DNA from: Pachypanchax playfairii
Lineage: Eukaryota > Chordata > Actinopteri > Cyprinodontiformes > Aplocheilidae
Direction of reading: 5' to 3'
Assembly: GCA_006937955.1 (NCBI GenBank)
Contig: SSNP01000015.1
Span: forward strand, 2,333,727-2,397,726
DNA: 64,000 nucleotides
The notes beneath the pieces are model-generated. The model saw only the letters and a list, made by a program, of their open reading frames with translations, had not been told where the DNA came from and did no database searches. Shown here piece after piece: positions 34,345 to 47,354 of this stretch. The position numbers and the translations under genes are program-made. Every line of letters starts with the position of its first letter. Position 1 is the stretch's first letter.

Positions 34345-36144
34345 ATCTATAGGACACATTTTATCTATTGCTCCATTGCACTGATCTAGTGCTGTGCAAA
34401 CTAATTTCACGTATAATTTTATAATAGCTTTAGCTTTTAGCTTTCCCAACATGCCACATAAACATTATTTGAAGCATTGTGTCTCTTATTTGCAGATATA
34501 TTGAAAAAAATGTTTTGTTTCATATTATAATAATTAGCCAAGGTGTGCACACACTTTATATCCAATAGGACAGAACACTGACTGATAGATTATCTGTTTC
34601 CATCAGGCCAAATTTTCAACGCTTCATGCTGCTGGCTGCATTGAGATGAGTTATTGAACTGTCCAAGCAGAGGGGAACAAGGCCGCCTCAGAGCTGCAGC
34701 ACACAATGGCCCAGCTGTCAGTGGGCGGGGCTTCTCCAGACCAACGTTGTCATGGGTAGGACTTTTTTGTTGGCTTTTGAGAGCTGATAGGTACTCCTGT
34801 GTGCGGCTGCCACTCACTGACTATGTTGACACAAGGCTTGTTTGATCATTAGTGAGTGTGCAGCGTTAAGGATTTGTTCAACACAGAAAGGTCAGTAGAG
34901 GTGAGGTGAATGTGGACGCTATGAGGTCTGAACGTCTGTGAGTGGACATGGCGCACAAAGGGTGTGTGCAGTTGCAAATGATAATAATAAAGTAGAACAG
35001 TTGAACATATAAATATATACACAATTAAAATAAATCAGTTTGGGTGTTATTGTATCAAAAGTGACAGATTTGAGTTTTATTATATCTGCTTCCTGTTTTT
35101 TTCTTCTTGGGTTTAATTTTGTGTTACAGCCATGTTACTCCTGACTCATAATTTGTCTTTCCAAGCTCGTGCACACACAAAAAAGCTCTGTCTAATCCCC
35201 AGACTCATGATTTGCCTCCCAACACCTGTTTTACATTCAGAGGCGTGTCTGTGAGCTTCTCTGTGTTGATGTCCTTTACTGAGGGTTTTAAATAACTAAT
35301 GTGTGATTTCACTGTGCTCTGCTGATGATGAATGTGCACAGTTGTGCAGCACTAATCTTGAAATATTATTAACTTGGATTACAAACAAAAAATGGATGCT
35401 AAACACAACCTTAGAATTAACTATTTTCCTTCAATATACAAAATATAATAATATCCTAAGCATCTTTTATTGTTTTATAAGTTTTATATTTCATTTCCAC
35501 TGATCACCCAATTTAAAGCCTATACCTTGCCACAACATATCACCAATAAATCACCTGGAGCTGCCATGTTGTATAGATAATATAAGATGGATTTGTTTGC
35601 TGGAGGTTTCACTGTCATAAGGATGCTATAATAAAATCTTAAAATCCTTTAGAACAGATTTATGAGGCTGTGTAACTGCCCTGAAATCCCAGCAGACGTG
35701 CCCAGATCTTAACCGTTATTTCCCTTTGGAGGATTACAGACTAACGAGCAGTTCTAAAATGATACCATTAGGTCCCTAATTTGATGTTCCAGACACTACA
35801 TTTATATAGTAATTATTGATTATAGACCGTATTGCACCAAATTTCAGTCTAAAACTAGCAGTACTGGAAATTGAAAGTAACTGATTACGTGTGAAATCTT
35901 TTTGTGTTGTGACGTAATTTCCTGCTGAAGCAATCTGAAGGTTCCCTGTTTTTATATTTTCTTGATGATAATATCTAGAATTTTGGAATGATCCAGATCA
36001 ATCTTTTATCCAGACCAATCCTTGGTATCATGTAGAACCTTCTGGGAACTCATTTTTATCAAGAACCTGGACCATTTATTGTGGCGTTACATACAGATAT
36101 GTTAAAAACAGCTCTAGCTCGCAATGATAAAGAAGCATTAAAAT

Positions 36145-36330
36145 ACTTCCTGGATCCAGATGTTGATCCGGATCACCCTTAAAATCCACTCACTTCTTCT
36201 TTGCTCCATTTCTGACCTTTCCTGAAAATTTCATCCAAATTCATCCTGAACGATTTGTGTTATCTTGTTAACAGTCAGATAAACTAGCAAACGCTGGTGA
36301 AAACATAAACATAACCTGATGGAGGATAAT
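36145..36330 (+). repeat. LINE 3'-UTR-like repeat (RTE type suspected)
   Basis: 'ggatccagatgttgatccggatcac', 'atttctgacctttcctgaaaatttcatccaaa', 'gtgttatcttgttaacagtcagat' and 'aaacgctggtgaaaacataac' follow in the order seen in a widespread fish LINE 3' tail. No reverse-transcriptase frame is attached. Family naming is from memory. Confidence 0.5.
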
Positions 36331-38086
36331 TATCAGGGAAATATACCTATTTTGGACCACTACGGGGTGTTTCTTTTGTTTCAGCTTCAACTTCCATGAC
36401 ACATTCCTGTGTCTAGTTATTATATGTCAATAATGAGAATGACCTATCTTTTACATGTCAAGTTACGAGTGGTGGGTATCAATAAATGACTCTGATGTGG
36501 TAAAAGTGATTCATCACTTGCACCAACCTTTTATCTTCATTATTCAAACACTGAGAACACTCGTAAATAATGAGTCTGACACTTACCCATCAAAATAAAA
36601 CAAGGTGTAAAAGATAACATTTTATATCATTCTTAGATGCAAAACACACGTTTTTTTGGTAAATAATTATTGCCATTCTCTGAATACAGTGTTAAAAAGC
36701 AGCAGTTCAGGTAGTGACTGTGATGTTTCTGCTCAGAAGCTGTTTTTCAGTTTGTTTGTTTGTTTATCAAAGACCTGCTTTGGTGTAGTAAATCCTTTCA
36801 TTAAATAAGGTGTTTTTCATTCTCAAATCAAACAAATTGCACATTTGAGAGTATGTCAACATTAGCTAAAAGCAAATCACAAATTTGTTATAAGATGTAC
36901 ACTCTGGGATGAGGAGAGATGGTATTACTGCCCAAAGCAGAAAACAAAGTTTTGATCTGTGAGATTTACCTGCACATACTTTCCTACTTCTCATATATCA
37001 TAATTTCCTGTGAGGCTTGAATATTCCCTCATACCTCGTCTCCCATGGCCCACTGAGCTCTACCATAATATGATCATGGAGACCATAATTCAATATGTTT
37101 TATACACTGGTGATTGTCCGTTGCTGTGATTATTTCATTCTACACTAAAGAACCCGTCACCTCCTATTTCCATCCTCCATTTCACAGAACCATACATCCT
37201 TCTCATCTTAATGATGAAAGAAGCAACATTTACACTGCTAACATTCATTTTAACTATAAAATCTATAGATCTCTGTTGACAGAAATTATGGTTTGGCCTG
37301 AAAGAACTTGTGGAGCAAACAGAAACCTTTAGTTACATGTTTATCCTGCAATCAAAGATATTAAGAGATTTGAAAGTGCATGTTTGTTTCCCCCTAAAAT
37401 TGTAAAATAATATAAAAGAAAATTAGATGACTATATTAGAGGCTCTTGTGATACTGTATGCACACATGTATAATATTTACTAGCATCACAAGTGATATTG
37501 TTGATTGATATTAAGATGACTCGCCCAGACTCGACACGACACGGCTAGTATCATGTTGTGTTTGCAAAACCTCCTTTCCCAAAAAAAAAAAACATCTGTT
37601 CTCAGCCACTCACCCCCTCCCCTCCCTAATTTTTCTGTTGGGTTGCCAGTTCTGATGTTGATTCTCGTTTTGTTTCTCTTGTATTTGTTCAGTTTTTGGG
37701 AATGTCTGAAGGCCTATTTGTTCAGCGTTGATTGTTCCTAAGTGTGTTTGAACGCTCCATCACGTGCAGTTGGAAGAATGCAGCGGTTTATTACTTTTTG
37801 CTGCTCATCATTGTGGAATTCCAGCTGCTTGTGTTGAAGACTTGGCAATCTTGTGGGCTCACATTTGATTCGTTATGGAACCAGGAAGTCTGGACGTGTA
37901 AAAAATACATGACCAAAACTATTGACCACTCAGCCGGTTGATATCGAGATCTGTTACAATATAACTTTATTTTCAACATCGGTGGGACATTAGACTGTTG
38001 CGAGTATTTCACTGTAAAATTCTTACATACTGTATCTTTAAATGCAGAGCCGAGTTTCCCCACGAGGTATTAATAAAGGGAAAATA

Positions 38087-38112
38087 TTTATTATTATTAT
38101 TATTATTATTAA
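38087..38112. repeat. (TTA)n microsatellite
   Basis: Eight or so perfect TTA units read directly. Confidence 0.9.
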
Positions 38113-40641
38113 GCCATCTGATAAAAAAGGATGAAAAGTCAGTACTTGACACGCTCCTCATGTGCTGCTCATTAGGTGAGAGGTGCATGGACGTGTCACC
38201 AGTTCGTCACATTTAGAAACCAAAAGAAAATGTGTGAAAAATTACAACATGACTTTGATTCATGACTCTGTTTATTCCCTAAAACCAGCTGTAGTGAAAA
38301 GGTCTGCAAAGACTCAGTTAAAAGGAAACTGTCATACTGCATCTTTAGATATATTTCAGAGTAAATCAGGTCAGACATTCATTCATACCTCAGGAAATAT
38401 AACTTAATTCTCCTGTTTTGACAATAAATGCGTAACACAGTGACGAGCAACTTACAGAAAAAAAACATGTTTTTGTCAGGATCTTTAAGGAAACACGTGA
38501 AAAAAGGCTTCTATATAAACTTTACCACCGCAGTTGTAAATACCAAACAGTGTTTTACAAAATGTCACAAGCAGAGATGTGCACTGCCTGCAAGGATATT
38601 TATAGGATTCATTCTATAAACCTGATCACTGACAGCACCCTAAGGATGGTGAATTAGGATTTTCTGAAATGCAGCCGCAAGTGCTTCTGTCAGCACCTGA
38701 TGTGCTCTTAAACCACCAATAAGGGAATGATCTGTAGCATATTATAAGGGCAGCTTAAAATAAACATCAGCACATGTTCATGATTAAAGCATCACAAAAC
38801 ATGGAGAAAATGTTGCATTAATGCTGTAAATATCTAAAAAATATACTCTGCAGACAAAGATGAAATCAGATGAGCAATAAGTTCATAAAGGGAAGATCAT
38901 TTTTGTCTTCAACATTATTTTTGGGAGACTTTGCTTAAGATTTTAAGCTAAGATTAATTTTAATGAAACTTTCAGAAAGTCTTTAATTGATTTACATTAA
39001 CAACTTACTCCCTCTTGGAATCAACTCAATTCAAGATAATCCTAGAAGTTTATCTTTTTTTAAAATGTAATTAGCTTTATGATACTAATGTAGAAGTCTA
39101 GTGGGACTGTGTTTAATATTGCTGTAAAGATTTGAACAAAAAATGTCTGTAATTCCATCCTTTCTTAGTATAAAATAATCTTACTTTAAAATCCTGACAT
39201 AACAGGGCAATAAGCATCTTACAGTAAATGTTAAACTTTTAATTAATCAGTTATACTTTCTTTTCTGTTGTGTGTAAATGACAGAGCAGGTGTGACCTCA
39301 GAGGCAAACTAATAACACACACACAAATGTGAAATAAACTCGCTGGTTTCAGCGTATCAGAGTAAAAGATTCCAATATATATATATTTTTTGTTCCTACT
39401 TTCTCATGAGGAGTTATGTCATAGGGTGCGATAATAACCATGATATAGAAAATGTAGGATTCAACAAATAAAATCGAATCCATTATAAAAAGTTGCCAAT
39501 ATCAGTGAGTAAAACAAAAGAATAATAGCTGCAGCTGCCTGTATGTGTTACCTGTTTGAATGAACACATGTGATCATAACAGTAAACACAGAATTCAGAA
39601 AAATGAATTTAGTAAAACGTAAACAAATGCCATAGGACCAATGTTGTTACTGGATCCTTATAAATATTGAAAATATTGTACAAAATCGTATTGAACTATA
39701 ACATTTCTTGTTTTGTGGACATGATACACATAAAGGCAAAAAAACTCCTGCAGCTTTTATATTATATGTCCATTCTTTTAGATCAATGACAGGAAACTGG
39801 CTTGTTTAAAAATGTTATTTTCCATCAGGCTCCAGGGGGGTAATTAGTGACACATGAAGGAGAATCTTCTGTTTGTCATAAATAAATTGGCATATAGTTT
39901 TTAACTTATGAGATGACTAAAATATTCAGTCCATTCAAGACTAAACAAATGTTGCTTTTTTTGTTGACATGCTTTTAAGCAGCAGTGCACCTTTGTGTCT
40001 TTATAAGTGTACAGCGATCCCATGTGTCTGCTGTCAGGAGTGACAATGACATGTTTGGGTGGGACATCCAAACCACATTAACATTTTTCAATATTTCCTT
40101 TGAAGCTGGAGTTTAATCGTTTTTATTAGAGAATGTTTATGTCTCCACAGTTGGAGAAAAACACAATATCTAAACAATTACAGCTGTGAAAAAGGGCTGT
40201 AAAGAACACGTTGCGATCAGGCTGTTCTCCATTTGAGTCAGCGCTGTCACAGAACAGCCATATTACCTTCCAACGAGGAATCGACATTACAGGGGTTGTC
40301 AGGACAACCAGCCATGATTCAGGGAGCCTCGGATAGGCCTCCACCTTGGGCTAGAAGCCTTAGCTATGAAACTGAACAGATGCTGCCACAATCAGCCAAT
40401 CACAGGTGAGACAGAGGAAAAAGATGACATCATAGGCAAATGAGGACAAATGCAGACAGGATTTTGGTTGCTGTCTCCGCCTGCTTGTGAATTTCAGGCT
40501 GCTTATTTATGTCCTTAAAAGAGTTCTACAATTAAAGTAAGTAAAACTCTTCTTATTCCATACAAATCTAAAATATTCTAGTTAAATAAAATCTAATCAA
40601 GTAAATGAATAAATTAAACATGCAGGCAAACTATAGGGATC

Positions 40642-40645
<4 letters not shown>

Positions 40646-40690
<45 letters not shown>

Positions 40691-41084
40691 GGGGGGGGGG
40701 GGGTTGTTTTTCTGGCCTTGGGGGGGCCGTTTTGCTGAGTTTTTTTTTTTTTCTGGGGGTGGAGGGGNNNNNNNNNNNNNNNNNNNNNNNNNNNNNNNNN
40801 NNNNNNNNNNNNNNNNNNNNNNNNNNNNNNNNNNNNNNNNNNNNNNNNNNNNNNNNNNNNNNNNNNNNNNNNNNNNNNNNNNNNNNNNNNNNNNNNNNNN
40901 NNNNNNNNNNNNNNNNNNNNNNNNNNNNNNNNNNNNNNNNNNNNNNNNNNNNNNNNNNNNNNNNNNNNNNNNNNNNNNNNNNNNNNNNNNNNNNNNNNNN
41001 NNNNNNNNNNNNNNNNNNNNNNNNNNNNNNNNNNNNNNNNNNNNNNNNNNNNNNNNNNNNNNNNNNNNNNATACCAAAACACAC

Positions 41085-41127
<43 letters not shown>

Positions 41128-41415
41128 CTTGTTTTTCTGACCTCCTGAGGACCAGTTTCCTGACTTTTACTATCTTTCTGGGGTCCGAGGGTTCTTGTGG
41201 GGACCGAAGCCTGGTCCCCATGAGGGGGACTCCCCTTTTTACTGTTAGGGGTTAGGTTTATAGGTATGGTGGGAATAGAGTTTTAGTTAGTCTTAGGGTT
41301 AGTTATAGATCAGTAATGGTTAAGGTTAGGAAAAGGGTTTGGGTTAGGTATAAATCTAGTTACTAAAATCAATGGAAGTCAATGGACGGTCCCCATAAGG
41401 ATACCAAAACACACT

Positions 41416-41447
<32 letters not shown>

Positions 41448-41466
41448 TGTGTGTGTGTGTGTGTGT
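40646..41466. repeat. 330-bp minisatellite with (TG)n, interrupted by a 303-N gap
   Basis: The string ATACCAAAACACACTTGTG followed by (TG)n occurs at 41071 and again at 41401, giving a 330-bp period. The unit includes 'ttctgacctcctgaggaccagtttcctgacttttactatctttctggggtcc' and telomere-like 'ggggttaggttt' and 'cttagggttag' motifs. Left of the gap, (TG)n at 40646-40687 is followed by a G/T-smeared version of the same unit. N bases occupy 40768-41070. The array is therefore probably longer than assembled. ORFs running through it are artefacts. Confidence 0.85.
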
Positions 41467-41659
41467 CACTGAAACATGTCAGTTGTTCTGCATCAGATAC
41501 CAGCTGTAAAAAAAAATATAGCGTAACGTGACTTGATGTAGAATAAGGTCTGTCCCTTTGCCAGCAGAATTCAACTCAAAGCTCTCCTTTATATTTAAAT
41601 GAAGTAAAAAAAAACTTAAAGCCTAATAAATGAAACAAAAGGCAGAAATGTATTTTTAA

Positions 41660-41785
41660 ATGGAAATAATAAAATTGGCCCTTGCCTACTGTAGTACTTA
41701 GATTTTCCAGCAGGTGGCAAAAGATGTGCAAGCTTCATTACAGCAGATTTTTGAGGAAAGTACTAACCCAGTTAAAGAAGTTGTT
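41660..41785 (+). repeat. Dispersed repeat copy B, with CTCF-like core
   Basis: Related by eye to 4345-4445. The core CCAGCAGGTGGCA at 41707-41719 fits the vertebrate CTCF motif. Flanking similarity extends about 50 bp on either side ('gtagtacttagattttccagc' here; 'gcagtactcagatattccacc' there). Confidence 0.5.
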
Positions 41786-42139
41786 GTCACTGCTTTCTTT
41801 TTAAGGTAAATAAAATACCTAATCTAAAAGATTAACCTAATCAGTATGAATTCAGAGATATTTTAAGGGAATATGTGAAAGACTAACTGTTTTAAAGTCA
41901 CAAATTCAATTAAATCTAATTTTTGTTGAGGCTGTTCTAATAAAATTGGCAGTTATTTCAGATTTTGCTAGTCTCCAGTGATGATCACATCACCAAGAAG
42001 TAACTGCAAAATAAAAGCTCCTGAGATGGACTCACAATGCCACTTCCCCTGGATTCGCACCCTGCAGGGTTTGTCTGTTAAACAGAAAACCAAGCATGTC
42101 TGTCTGTTGGCTGCCTCCTCCCCCAGACCTGCTGCCTGC

Positions 42140-42391
42140 ATTAATATTCAGCCTCTTAGCCAATCCGGGGAGCAGGGTGGATGACATCATGGGCTAGGGA
42201 ACAGTGAGCAGCCAGTGAAGCATCCAGCCTGCCGAACAAGCTTGCTTTTAGGGTCAGGAACTGGTCTGACGAGAGAATGGTTGTTCAGTCTTTAAACCGT
42301 CACTAGGACTTGTACACCTGACGATGAATCTATCGGGACTCCAGGCCCAAAGGCGAAACACTGAGCAGGAGAATGTGAAGACATATTTCAG
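42140..42391 (+). promoter_or_regulatory. Candidate pak3 promoter and 5' UTR exon
   Basis: A less AT-rich segment contains GCCAATCC (CCAAT box, about 42158), TGACATCA (CRE-like, about 42182), then a non-coding stretch ending ACATATTTCAG/GTAAAT with a good donor at 42391-42392. It lies on the pak3 strand 11 kb upstream of the first coding exon, which itself begins with an acceptor. Assignment to pak3 is inference. Confidence 0.3.
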
Positions 42392-45300
42392 GTAAATCCC
42401 TCTCTGTGTAATGCAATAAGGGATGGGGAAAAGGGGGAGGCAGAGTGGAGGAGAGGAGCAGGAGGAGGGGAGAGGCTGTGTATGTAGGGGTGCTTTGTAG
42501 CCTTCGTCTTCCTCCTGCACTCTGCATTCTGCCCTTCTGAAGAGCAGCTGCTTTATCAGCGGATTGTCTCATGTCTCTGGGCGAGATTGAAATGGACGCC
42601 TGCAGCAGATGGGCTGGATGTGCTCTATATCATACACAATCCTCTGCACCACATCCTCCCTGTATAAACTCCCTTGTGCCTCACAAATAACCCCCTTATT
42701 GATGGGGAGCTGTTTGAATCAATGGTGGCATTTGTACAAACCCTGTATCTATGTACATCTGTCTGTGTGTGTATATGTGTGTGTGTGTGCGTGTGTGTGT
42801 ATATGTGTGGCAGCTCTAGAGAAATGCAGCAGCTGCAGAGGTAACCCTGAAATAAAAAGAGGCAGTACTATTTTGAGGCTGGGAAGCCGGAGCTGCTTGA
42901 TATCTGTGGATAAATTCTGTGGATGGGAGGTGTGTGTGTCGGAAGGGGGGGGGTGATGGATGTTTAATATGCTGATGGATGTTCTTTTGTTTCCTCTGCA
43001 TCGCCTCATGTATGGCCTCTCTACAAGAGGGGGCTTTCGGGGAAGAAACCGCTCTGTGTGTCCGGGTTGAGTGTAGCAGCTTCATGGCGGCTGTAGTGAC
43101 AGGGAGATCTACAACATCTGGTCACCTGACTTCACTGGAGATCGGAGTGGGGGCGGGGGCCGGTTCTGTGAAAGCCGAGCTGATCTGTGTCTCGGATTCT
43201 TCCACAGCCGTCATTGGTGGAGGAGGATGGAGGAACTGACTGCGGTGCAGGCTGAAATTGTGGCTGAGCTCATCACAGTTGTTGTATCAGAGTAGAGGGA
43301 GTGGGAGAATTCTCTTCCCTGGAAGTGCAGTCATCCTGGGCGAAGCAAGGCCTGATGGGAAACCTGTTGTCTGGCGTGAAAGAGGGATGTTAGGGAGTCG
43401 GTGACTGAAGGAGGATGAGATGATGGTGAAGGGGAATTGGGGGATGGGTTACTGAAGGTATCACCCCCTTTGAACATTGGCATGTTATATTGATGTAGAT
43501 AGGATTAAAACCTGTCTATTATAATCAATCAACCTGTCTATTACTGTCAACATATTTCTGCAGCTCAATACATCAAACAGAAGGAAACCAGGACTGCACT
43601 AGTGGTAGAATCAGATGACAGGTACAGTTTTGGTCTTAGAAGTTGTGATACACTGAAACTGTGTAACTGTTGCTGAATAATGAGTCTCGAACATTGTCCT
43701 CCTGCCAAGCTTCATGTTTCCTCCATATGCCACTTATTATCATCATCAATCACTGTAGCCCTGAATAAAGTTATCATTGATGAAACACATATGGCAATCA
43801 GAATGAGGGTTGCACTTCAGATTGTTAATCTGTTTCAGTTAAATTGGATTTAATCTCTGGAACTAAAATAAAAGAACGGCTGCAGTTACAGTTTGGTGTT
43901 TGTTGTGTAAATGTGAGAGATGCAGGCAGCTGATTGGTGCTTGACTTCTCATGCAAATGATGCTGGAAACCGAGACTCATGAGTTTGTGAGACAAGAATA
44001 TTTAGCCACAACAAACAAAATGCTTTTATTGTTGCGTGTGTTTCGAAAAATAAAGATTTATACTGTTTTGTTCTGTAACTCTCTAAGCTTTGCCCTGATC
44101 TGTTATCTAATAAACCCAAAATGCTCTGCGTTGGGGGGGTTCATTATGAAATGATAGAATTGGTGCACTAAGAGACTTAACATGTCAGTCTTGGTAGGTC
44201 TTAGTCTGGGTTTTCCTATACTTTCCACTAGTCAGTGTAACCCAACACATGCAGCTTCTCTTACCTCAACTCAGCTAACAAAAGCAGCAGACACAGAGCC
44301 GGAACCTGGCCTGTAGCCTGCTAACGGCCTGCCTGAAATCTGATAGTTGGACACGCAAAACACATAAAAGGAAACCTCCATCTGTTGACGACTCAGTATG
44401 GGCGAGTTTTGCTGCGGTTGCTCAGCGGAGTCTTTGGACTCTTTTGTTGACATTTTATACACCCCACCCCTCCACCCCCTCGTGTGTGGCGTTGCTGGTG
44501 TGTTTAAGGTCACAGCAGTCTTGCGGTAGGTGTTTCAGAGCTGCGGTCTGTGTGTCGTGGATTAGCATGTAGGATTGGAAGCCATCTGGCCATTTTGTCA
44601 GAGGGGGGGCGGTAAAGTGAAAGAGATGGATGAAGAGAGACAGAGGAAACACTTACACACTGACACATTGACACAACTCCTTCTGTAATCTCCCTGTTTG
44701 ATGTTTGCTAATCTGGTTCACTTGCATGTGTGTTTCATGTGTTCGTATATCCGGGTGCTGCAAGTTCTGATATTTTGTGCTTTTTATATGATTCCAAAGT
44801 TTTAAACATCAGAATAGTTTCTGAAACTTCTTGTCAGGAGTCAGTGTTACAGAAACTGTGAAGTGTTTAAAGCTTTTACAAAGAGATGGACTGTGGTGTG
44901 AAAAAAAGAGATGAAATGTTGTGGAGGAGGAAGTGAGTTCAGGGATTACAGAGTTTGTCTCTGTCAGGAGTTTGCAGAAGGGAGTGTGAAGAGTACTGAG
45001 AATGTAAAATGATGAAGGTCAGTAAGTGTTTCTGAAAATGAAAAGACTGCAGATAACCAAGTGTTCTTCATAAGTCAACTCTTTTAAATATACTTGAATA
45101 AGACAAAATTCTTTGCTGTGAATTTACATTTCAACATTTTTCCCCGTGTATTTTAATCTCTATTTATAATCTGTTGCACATCCCAAGGTTAGAGCTTCTC
45201 AGCTCTGTTTGGAAAGATTTAATTTCATCTTAATTCCAAAAGCATCAATCCTAATCTATGATTCAGGCGTGGCCAATAAAATAGCAGAAAGATACTCAGA

Positions 45301-46756
45301 TACTGTGACGAATCAAAATTTTTATCCTTATAGAATTCCTACTCATGTGCTCATATGATTCAGATACTATAACATCAGTTTTAAAGAGAAAACGAAGCCT
45401 TGTCAGCACACGCTGTCTCCAATTAAACTCCCTCCAATTTAGTTTTTCTCCCCTCACCTACACTGAGGTAAAACTACAGCTCACTTCTTTATTAGTTGAT
45501 TCAGTTGTTGTAACAAAAATTACTCGACAAGCTGTTTACCTTCATCCTCTGATCCATTGCAGTGCCTGTTTTAAACCTTTTAACTCTACTATGAGCAGGT
45601 GCACCAGCTGGCATGGCAGGATGAAATCCACTCCCCTAGCTGTCTCCAGCTGGCCCTTGAACATGCCCACCCATGTCACATTGATCTAAAAAGAATAATA
45701 AAAAACCACGACCCCATAAAACTAATACAAGTCAACGAGGGGCACTTGTATAAATAATGTCCACAGGTTATATTAAATTCAATAATCTGTTTTATACAAC
45801 CACTAAAATAAGAGACATGTTAAATTTAGTCTGTTTATTCCTGGATTTTTCTTGAACCTGTAAAACCAAACCAAGCAGATCTTTCTGATTATGTAACAGG
45901 TCAAATACTTTCCTTACTTCCACTAAAATTTAAACATTGCTGGCATTTTAATCCGTAATTATCAAAACTATGCTAAAAAGTGTTAATCTAACAGAAATTA
46001 AAAGAAAGTTAATCTGTGTTCAGCCCTTGGTGATGTGTTCACACATTCCGTAAGTGATGCAGAGCAAAGGGGCGGAGCTTTCTACATTTTGAAAATGAAG
46101 GGGGCTCATTAAAAAAAAAGAGTATGACCTACGATTGCAAAGAACTGATAAAAAAAAAAAAACATTTTCATGTTTTCCTGGCACAAACCCAACTTTGAAA
46201 TGGAATGATTATGTTCTCTGATGTTAATACAGTCAATCCAAACTGGACAGGAAGTCTATGTGTGGTCATTGATTGTGTTGCTGTGAATTAGATAACACAC
46301 AATGATAAAATGACTTACACCTTTCAGATTTTTCTTTAGTTAAAGCTTAATTTCAGTTTGTTCCATCATTGTAATTGCAATTTGTTCACCAACCGCTGTC
46401 TCTTGAGAAGGTTCCAGATGCCCAGAGAATGTTTATTAGACTAAACACTGTGGGAATAAAAAATATGTTTAAACACGGGACTGACGTTGAGGCTTTTATA
46501 ACAGATACTATATGTGTTTCTTTCTCTTAAGTTGAATTAAACAAAAACTTTCAATTGGAGACGAGTTTAGATATTTCCAAAAAAAACTGTCAGATATCCT
46601 TTGAAAATAAAAATGGTTAAACACATTCTATAAGAGACGGCAGATAAATTGTTTCCATTAGAATGGAGAGACCAAAATATAAAAACCTGCTATAGAAATG
46701 TGGTCTGAATCAAACAAGGTCTTTTTCTAGGAAACAGTCTCTCCACAAACAGAAAT

Positions 46757-47354
46757 ATACACTCACCTAAAGGATTATTAGGAACACCATACTAATACGG
46801 TGTTTGACCCCCTTTTGTTTCAGATCTGCCTTAATTGATTCAACAAGGTGCTGAAAGCATTCTTTAGAAATGTTGGTCCATATTGATAGGATAGCATCTT
46901 GCAGTTGATGGAGATTTGTGGGATGCACATCCAGGGCAACAAGCTCCCGTTCCACCACATCCCAAAGAGGCTCTATCAGGTTGAGATCTGGTGACTGTGG
47001 GGGCCATTGTAGTACAGTGAACTCATTGTCATGTTCAAGAAACCAATTTGAAATGATTTGAGCTTTATGACATGGTGCATTATCCTGCTGGAAGTAGCCA
47101 TCAGAGGATGGGTACATGGTGGTCATGAAGGGATGGACATGGTCAGAAACAATGCTCAGGTAGCCCTTGGCATTTAAACGATGCCCAATTGGCACTAAGG
47201 GGCCTAAAGTGTACCAAGAAAACATCCCCCACACCATTACACCACCACCAACCTGCACAGTGGTAACAAGGCATGATGGATCCATGTTCTCGTTCAGGGT
47301 GAGTTCCCAATAGGTTCTACATGATACCAAGGATTGATCTGGATCAAGGATCAT
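46757..47354 (-). mobile_element. Tc1/mariner transposon relic, DD36E spacing, 5' part missing
   Basis: One terminal repeat survives (plus strand TACACTCACCTAAAGGATTA, preceded by a TA). The minus-strand frame 47354-46767 (195 codons, open) encodes the C-terminal half of a transposase: GGGVMVWGMFS, YFQQDNAPCHKAQ and WPPQSPDLNLIEPLWDVVE. From the Asp of QDN to the Glu of NLIE there are 36 intervening residues, so DD36E rather than the DD34E of classic Tc1. The helix-turn-helix DNA-binding region, first catalytic Asp and the other terminal repeat are absent, so it is inactive. The nearly intact frame implies modest age. Confidence 0.85.

Noticed and set aside
40597..41255. Long ORFs across 40.6-41.3 kb
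   Set aside because: Open only because the 303 N bases contain no stops; flanks are (TG)n minisatellite.
41225..41345. Telomere-like TTAGGG strings
   Set aside because: They are part of the 330-bp minisatellite unit and too irregular to be an interstitial telomere.
42979..43239. 86-codon plus-strand ORF in a GC-richer patch
   Set aside because: No family similarity; the base composition fits a promoter or 5' UTR better than a protein.
45345..45689. 114-codon plus-strand ORF
   Set aside because: No recognised family and no splice context; length is within chance for this composition.
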